A stretch of DNA of 64,000 nt, from assembly GCA_028284665.1 (NCBI GenBank), contig JANQRG010000047.1:62001-126000 (forward strand), read 5' to 3'. The position numbers and the translations under genes were made by a program. This DNA is from Croceivirga sp. Its GTDB lineage: Bacteria; Bacteroidota; Bacteroidia; Flavobacteriales; Flavobacteriaceae. A model generated the notes under the pieces. The model saw only the letters and a program-made list of their open reading frames with translations. It was not told where the DNA came from and did no database searches. Of the stretch, positions 60,267 to 64,000 are shown one piece after another. The number at the start of each line of letters is the position of its first letter. Positions within the stretch are counted from its first letter, which is position 1.

Positions 60267-61400
60267 TTGAAGAAACTCAAAAAAATAGTAAAACGAATGC
60301 TGCTGTCCATAGTCATACTCATTGCCTCGTTGGTGCTTATTTATCTGGCCTTTGTTAATTTTTATCCTTCTTTTGGCGGTGATGTGGATAAAGAACGAAA
60401 GACCCTATATGAAGCTTCCCAGCAGTTCAGGGACGGAAAGTTTATGAATGCAAAAAGGGAAGTTCCTGAAGCTATGAGTTTTTCGAAGATGCTCTTTGTA
60501 AGTCGAAAGTTTTTCTTCGAAAAGGTAGAAAACGGAAGACCTGCTGAAGACTTAGTGGTTCAAAAAATAGATTCGACCGACATTGCATCTTACCACAAAG
60601 GAAGCCGTCTTATTTGGTTTGGGCACTCGGCCTTTTTACTACAAGTGGATAGGAAAAATATATTGATTGACCCTATGCTGGGTAAAGTGCCCGCACCACA
60701 TCAATGGATGGGTGCCAAACGCTTTAATGTAGAGTCGCCTATTGAAATAGAGAAACTTCCAAAAATAGATGCGGTTGTGATTTCGCATGACCACTATGAT
60801 CATTTGCATTATGAGTCTATAAAAAGACTAAAAAACAAGGTTGAAGCGTATTATGTTCCTCTTGGTGTTGGTGTGCACTTAGAAGCCTGGGGGGTTAGCC
60901 CCAACAAAATAAGGGAAATGGACTGGTGGGAGGAAACCACATTTAAAGACCTACAATTTACATGTACGCCCGCGCAGCATTTTTCGGGGAGGAAGTTTAC
61001 CAACGGCCAAAGTACCTTGTGGAGCTCCTGGGTGATCAAGTCTGATAGTACTGCGCTCTTTTTCAGTGGTGATAGTGGCTACGGACCGCATTTTAAACAA
61101 ATTGGGGAACAATATGGTCCATTTGATTTTGCCATGCTGGAATGTGGTCAATACAATAAAATGTGGCCGGATATTCATATGTTCCCCGAAGAAACTGCGC
61201 AAGCCGGAGTTGATGTTCAAGCCAAGGCGCTAATGCCTATTCATTGGGGAGCATTTAAATTAGCGTTACACTCCTGGACCGACCCTATAGAACGCGTTTC
61301 CAAAAAAGCGGAAGAACTGAAGATTCCATTAGTTACCCCAAAGATTGGAGAAGCCATTATAATAGATAAGCTACCAAAGCCCAATTCGGTTTGGTGGTGA
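60267..61400 (+). CDS. MBL-fold hydrolase (NAPE-PLD/UlaG-like), membrane-anchored
   Basis: 377 aa if started at TTG 60267, preferred because it gives a Lys-rich N terminus (KKLKKIVKR) before the membrane helix (LLSIVILIASLVLIYLAF). ATG 60297 would leave 367 aa with fewer positive charges. The metal site is ISHDHYDHLHYESIK (HxHxDH, about residue 175), with further ligands in CTPAQHFSGR (about 235) and FFSGDSGYG and PIHWGAF (about 330). It resembles N-acylethanolamine phospholipase D and could cleave phospholipid-type esters outside the cytoplasm. Confidence 0.85.
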   Translation: MKKLKKIVKRMLLSIVILIASLVLIYLAFVNFYPSFGGDVDKERKTLYEASQQFRDGKFMNAKREVPEAMSFSKMLFVSRKFFFEKVENGRPAEDLVVQKIDSTDIASYHKGSRLIWFGHSAFLLQVDRKNILIDPMLGKVPAPHQWMGAKRFNVESPIEIEKLPKIDAVVISHDHYDHLHYESIKRLKNKVEAYYVPLGVGVHLEAWGVSPNKIREMDWWEETTFKDLQFTCTPAQHFSGRKFTNGQSTLWSSWVIKSDSTALFFSGDSGYGPHFKQIGEQYGPFDFAMLECGQYNKMWPDIHMFPEETAQAGVDVQAKALMPIHWGAFKLALHSWTDPIERVSKKAEELKIPLVTPKIGEAIIIDKLPKPNSVWW

Positions 61401-61441
61401 GATCGTATTTGTTTGAATTTGACAAATAAGAAACAGAAAAC

Positions 61442-62095
61442 ATGAAAAGAGTAGTAATAGCGGGAGCATCGGGTATGATTGGAAGCTTACTACTGGAATG
61501 CTGCCTTACTTCCAAACAGATTAGCCAGGTAACTTCATTGGTTCGAAAAAACACGAATACTAATCATCCCAAATTGGAGGAAGTGGTCATTCCCGATTTT
61601 AAGGATTACTCCGAAAAAGGGGATATTTTCCAAGATGTGGATATCGCATTCTTTTGTATTGGGGTATACACCGGTCAAGTGCCGGACAATGAATTCAAAG
61701 AAATAACCGTTGACTATGCGGTTTCATTTGCCGATGCCGTAAAAAAAGCAAATCCTGGGGCTACACTTTGCCTACTTAGTGGGGCTGGGGCCGACCGTAC
61801 CGAGAAAAGCCGTACATCATTTGCACGATATAAGGGGATAGCCGAAAACCAAATCTCTCCATTAGGATTGGATTTTTATACCTTTCGACCAGGATACATT
61901 TATCCTGTGACCCCTCGTAAAGAACCCAATGTAATGTATCGAATATCCAGAGCACTGTATCCCTTAATCCGAATGATGGGTCCAAGCAGCAGTATCAAAT
62001 CCACCGAACTCGCTTCAGCCATGTTTAATGTCGGACTACATGGCGCTGATTCCGAAATATTGGAGAACAAAACCATTTTACAGCTGTCTTCATGA
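61442..62095 (+). CDS. NAD(P)-binding Rossmann protein (HTATIP2/YwnB-like)
   Basis: 217 aa. Dinucleotide motif: VVIAGASGMIGSLLLE (residues 4-19). VDIAFFCIGVYTG (about 70), CLLSGAGADRTEKSRTSFARYKGIAEN (about 106) and FYTFRPGYIYPVTPRKEP (about 143) match atypical short-chain dehydrogenases. The usual YxxxK appears as Y-K-G in ARYKG. The substrate is unknown. It is 41 bp downstream of the MBL gene, so they may be co-transcribed. Confidence 0.82.
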   Translation: MKRVVIAGASGMIGSLLLECCLTSKQISQVTSLVRKNTNTNHPKLEEVVIPDFKDYSEKGDIFQDVDIAFFCIGVYTGQVPDNEFKEITVDYAVSFADAVKKANPGATLCLLSGAGADRTEKSRTSFARYKGIAENQISPLGLDFYTFRPGYIYPVTPRKEPNVMYRISRALYPLIRMMGPSSSIKSTELASAMFNVGLHGADSEILENKTILQLSS

Positions 62096-62118
62096 GAACA
62101 GCGTTAACCCATTATTCG

Positions 62119-62652
62119 CTACCCCTTTTTAGGCCGAAACACCTTCATTTCTTCTTGATTAGTCTCCATGTATGGACCTTCAATAAGATCAATACAATAT
62201 GGGATGGCCGGGAAAACCACCTCCAGACATTCCCGTATGGATTTCGGTTTGCCGGGTAGATTGACGATTAAAGTACTCCCGCGGATTCCAGCAGTTTGCC
62301 GGGAGAGAATAGCAGTAGGTACATATTGCAAGCTTACTTGTCGCATAAGCTCACCAAAACCGGGAAGTAGTTTTTCGCAAACGGCAATAGTTGCCTCCGG
62401 GGTGACATCGCGCATGGCAGGTCCCGTTCCCCCTGTTGTTATAATTAAGCAACAGGCCTTGTCGTCTGCCATTGCAATCATTTCTTTTTCTAGCAAGACC
62501 TGTTCATCGGGAATTACAGCGTATTCCGGTTCCCATGGACTGGATAGCCATAAATTCAGAAGGCGCTGAACCTCCTTGCCGGGTAAATCTTCATATTCCC
62601 CACGACTGGCGCGGTCCGATACATTGATAATGCCAATCTTTATTTTTTCCAC
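62119..62652 (-). CDS. mog: Molybdopterin adenylyltransferase Mog
   Basis: 177 aa. MoCF fold: IGIINVSDRASRGEYEDLPGKE (about residue 5), CLIITTGGTGPAMRDVTPEATIAV (about 68) and STLIVNLPGKPKSIRECLEVVFPAIPYCIDLIEG near the end. It adenylates molybdopterin before metal insertion. It is a lone gene with no other molybdenum genes in view. A downstream convergent NAD-binding gene ends 23 bp away. Confidence 0.93.
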   Translation of the reverse strand: MEKIKIGIINVSDRASRGEYEDLPGKEVQRLLNLWLSSPWEPEYAVIPDEQVLLEKEMIAMADDKACCLIITTGGTGPAMRDVTPEATIAVCEKLLPGFGELMRQVSLQYVPTAILSRQTAGIRGSTLIVNLPGKPKSIRECLEVVFPAIPYCIDLIEGPYMETNQEEMKVFRPKKG

Positions 62653-62675
62653 TTATCCTCAACTTTAGTATTTAA

Positions 62676-62692
62676 CAAGAGTACAACTCTTG
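62676..62692. other. 7-bp perfect inverted repeat upstream of mog
   Basis: CAAGAGT, 3-nt loop ACA, ACTCTTG. It is 24 bp upstream of the mog ATG and has no long T-run, so an operator is as likely as a terminator. Confidence 0.35.
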
Positions 62693-62716
62693 CAACTATT
62701 TCAAAAAACAAAAGGG

Positions 62717-62738
62717 CTAAAAATCGTGGACTTTTTAG
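62717..62738 (-). terminator. Weak terminator-like hairpin after the CobW gene
   Basis: CTAAAAA and TTTTTAG pair over an 8-nt loop. On the minus strand CCCTTTTGTTTTTTG follows. The stem has few GC pairs, so the call is weak. Confidence 0.4.
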
Positions 62739-62815
62739 TTTGGCTTTACCTAAGCAATGGTTTCCTGTAGCAAACCACTACGGCTTGAATCAAGTACGGG
62801 TTATAGATCAGTCTA

Positions 62816-64000
62816 TTATAGTGCATATGCCCTATCCATAGGCCATTCATCGGAATATCCCTTGATCCACTTTTTTGACGCTATTTCTTTATCAGTTGAT
62901 AAACACACATCGAGGTCTGCTCTTATCTTTGCCTCATTCAGATGTTGACCGATGAATACGATTTCAGTTTTTCGATCCCCAAAGGTTTTGTCCCAATTTT
63001 CTTCGATGATGTCCTGGTTCTCGGCATATGTTACGTATTGTATCCTCTTTTTAATGGGCATACTACTCCACCACACTCCTGCACTGTGGGCTTTTAAAGA
63101 GCCTCCTGCCTGACCCCAGATCAGAGCTTGTTCCGGCCTTGAAGCCAACCAGAATAAGCCTTTACTTCTGATGATAGCCTTTGGGAATTCTTGCGCAAAG
63201 CTCAAAAAACGTTCAGGGTCAAAGGGTTTTCTAGTGCGATATACAAAAGAACTTATACCATACTCCTCAGTTTCAGGGGTATGTTCGCCTTTTTGAAGTT
63301 CTTCAATCCAACCAGCGCTTTGTTCAGCTTCTTCAAAATTAAAAAGCCCTGTGTTAAGAATTGTTTCAGGTGCTACTTTACTGTAAGTTGACTCGATTAT
63401 GCGTGCAGAAGGGTTCAATTTCTGGATGGCTCCTCGTAAAGTTTTGAGATCTTCATGGCTAATCAAGTCTGTTTTGTTTAAAACAATTACATTGGCAAAC
63501 TCAACCTGGTCGGTTAGCAAATCGGCAATAGATCGATGGTCTCCCTCCATATCGGTAAGCTCCCTATCCATAAGTGTTTCAGGGCTACCAAAATCTTTGA
63601 AAAAGTTAAAAGCATCTACTACGGTTACCATAGTGTCAATGTAACTGAACCGTGAGAGGTCAATCCCGTTTTCTTCATCTGTAAAAGAAAACGTCTGCGC
63701 AACCGGTACGGGTTCACTAATACCTGTACTTTCAATAAGGAGATAATCAAACCGGTTTTCCATGGCCAAACGCTCTACTTCTACCATTAGGTCTTCTCTA
63801 AGGGTACAGCAAATACAACCATTACTCATTTCTACCAGTTTTTCCTCTGTTCGGGAAAGGGTATTTTCGTTCTTTACTAATTCCGCATCCACATTTACCT
63901 CGCTCATATCGTTCACGATCACCGCTACTTTCAAACCCTCTTTGTTGTGCAGCACATGGTTGAGCAGGGTGGTTTTGCCCGCTCCGAGGAATCCGCTTAA
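62816..64000 (-). CDS. CobW/COG0523 GTP-dependent metal chaperone (5' end outside window)
   Basis: The frame is open to the right edge, about 394 residues visible. It begins inside the Walker A region, [31 protein letters not shown] at about residue 62 is the CxCC metal-binding motif. [15 protein letters not shown] and LNKTDLIS (NKxD) are the other GTPase motifs, and a CobW_C domain runs to the end. COG0523 proteins deliver zinc or other metals to client enzymes, often under zinc shortage. The missing start prevents reading upstream zinc operators. Confidence 0.92.
   Translation of the reverse strand, partial: LSGFLGAGKTTLLNHVLHNKEGLKVAVIVNDMSEVNVDAELVKNENTLSRTEEKLVEMSNGCICCTLREDLMVEVERLAMENRFDYLLIESTGISEPVPVAQTFSFTDEENGIDLSRFSYIDTMVTVVDAFNFFKDFGSPETLMDRELTDMEGDHRSIADLLTDQVEFANVIVLNKTDLISHEDLKTLRGAIQKLNPSARIIESTYSKVAPETILNTGLFNFEEAEQSAGWIEELQKGEHTPETEEYGISSFVYRTRKPFDPERFLSFAQEFPKAIIRSKGLFWLASRPEQALIWGQAGGSLKAHSAGVWWSSMPIKKRIQYVTYAENQDIIEENWDKTFGDRKTEIVFIGQHLNEAKIRADLDVCLSTDKEIASKKWIKGYSDEWPMDRAYAL

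Noticed and set aside
1-64000. tRNA, rRNA, CRISPR or prophage in the intergenic gaps
   Set aside because: No cloverleaf with a GGTTCGA-type arm, no regular spaced repeats and no phage or transposase genes were seen on reading; a tRNAscan/Infernal run would settle it.

Overview
The window reads as chromosome of a flavobacterium (Bacteroidota, probably a marine Flavobacteriaceae). The evidence is a short primary sigma factor (287 aa) without region 1.1, PorT and TamL next to ubiE, a giant surface protein with SprB repeats and a type IX secretion (T9SS) sorting tail, a bacillithiol-disulfide-reductase-like YpdA, many lipoproteins with the lipobox followed by acidic residues, and TAnnTTTG boxes just upstream of several genes. 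The gene order ubiE-porT / RNA methyltransferase / tamL-fba-accD ... rpsO-pnp ... rpoD ... rpe is a familiar flavobacterial housekeeping arrangement. I saw no rRNA, tRNA, CRISPR array or intact insertion sequence.

Layout. 1-6.5 kb (minus strand) holds two related cassettes. Copy A is a monoheme cytochrome lipoprotein, YceI, an OB-fold protein, a DUF5777 barrel and an HMA-like protein. Copy B is a four-repeat lamin-tail lipoprotein, a 59-aa lipoprotein, an OB-fold protein, YceI and a DUF5777 barrel that runs off the left edge. Both are preceded by 20-bp-phased direct repeats of TGAnAGGGAA, and a membrane-anchored LytTR regulator is divergent from copy A, so the two cassettes look like one regulon.

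8.5-18.9 kb (plus strand) is a compact, largely overlapping gene train: a flavodoxin-like reductase, a Na+/H+ antiporter, a Rieske-ThDP fusion enzyme, two small membrane proteins, a ferric-reductase-like membrane protein fused to a second Rieske domain, a Cys-containing membrane protein and a YHS protein. LysE-like, DinB-like, NRDE, ATP-grasp and barrel genes follow. The part from 10.6 to 15.4 kb is my best candidate for an undescribed electron-transfer system.

19-41 kb is mostly housekeeping: YpdA, rpe, a histone-H1-like Lys/Ala protein, rpoD, a lipoprotein pseudogene with three in-frame stops, pnp, rpsO, accD (without its zinc cysteines), fba, tamL, porT, ubiE, trkA-trkH, an aminotransferase, a desaturase and rsmG.

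41-64 kb is accessory: DinB-like proteins, a secreted DJ-1/PfpI protein beside an AraC regulator with a DJ-1 domain, a 1,898-aa LRR/SprB/T9SS adhesin between repeated sequence blocks, a Crp/Fnr regulator with nearby FNR-like dyads, small-membrane-protein genes, degraded reading frames, a PEPCK-like DUF4914 protein, a lipid-hydrolase-like MBL protein, mog and a CobW-type GTPase cut by the right edge.
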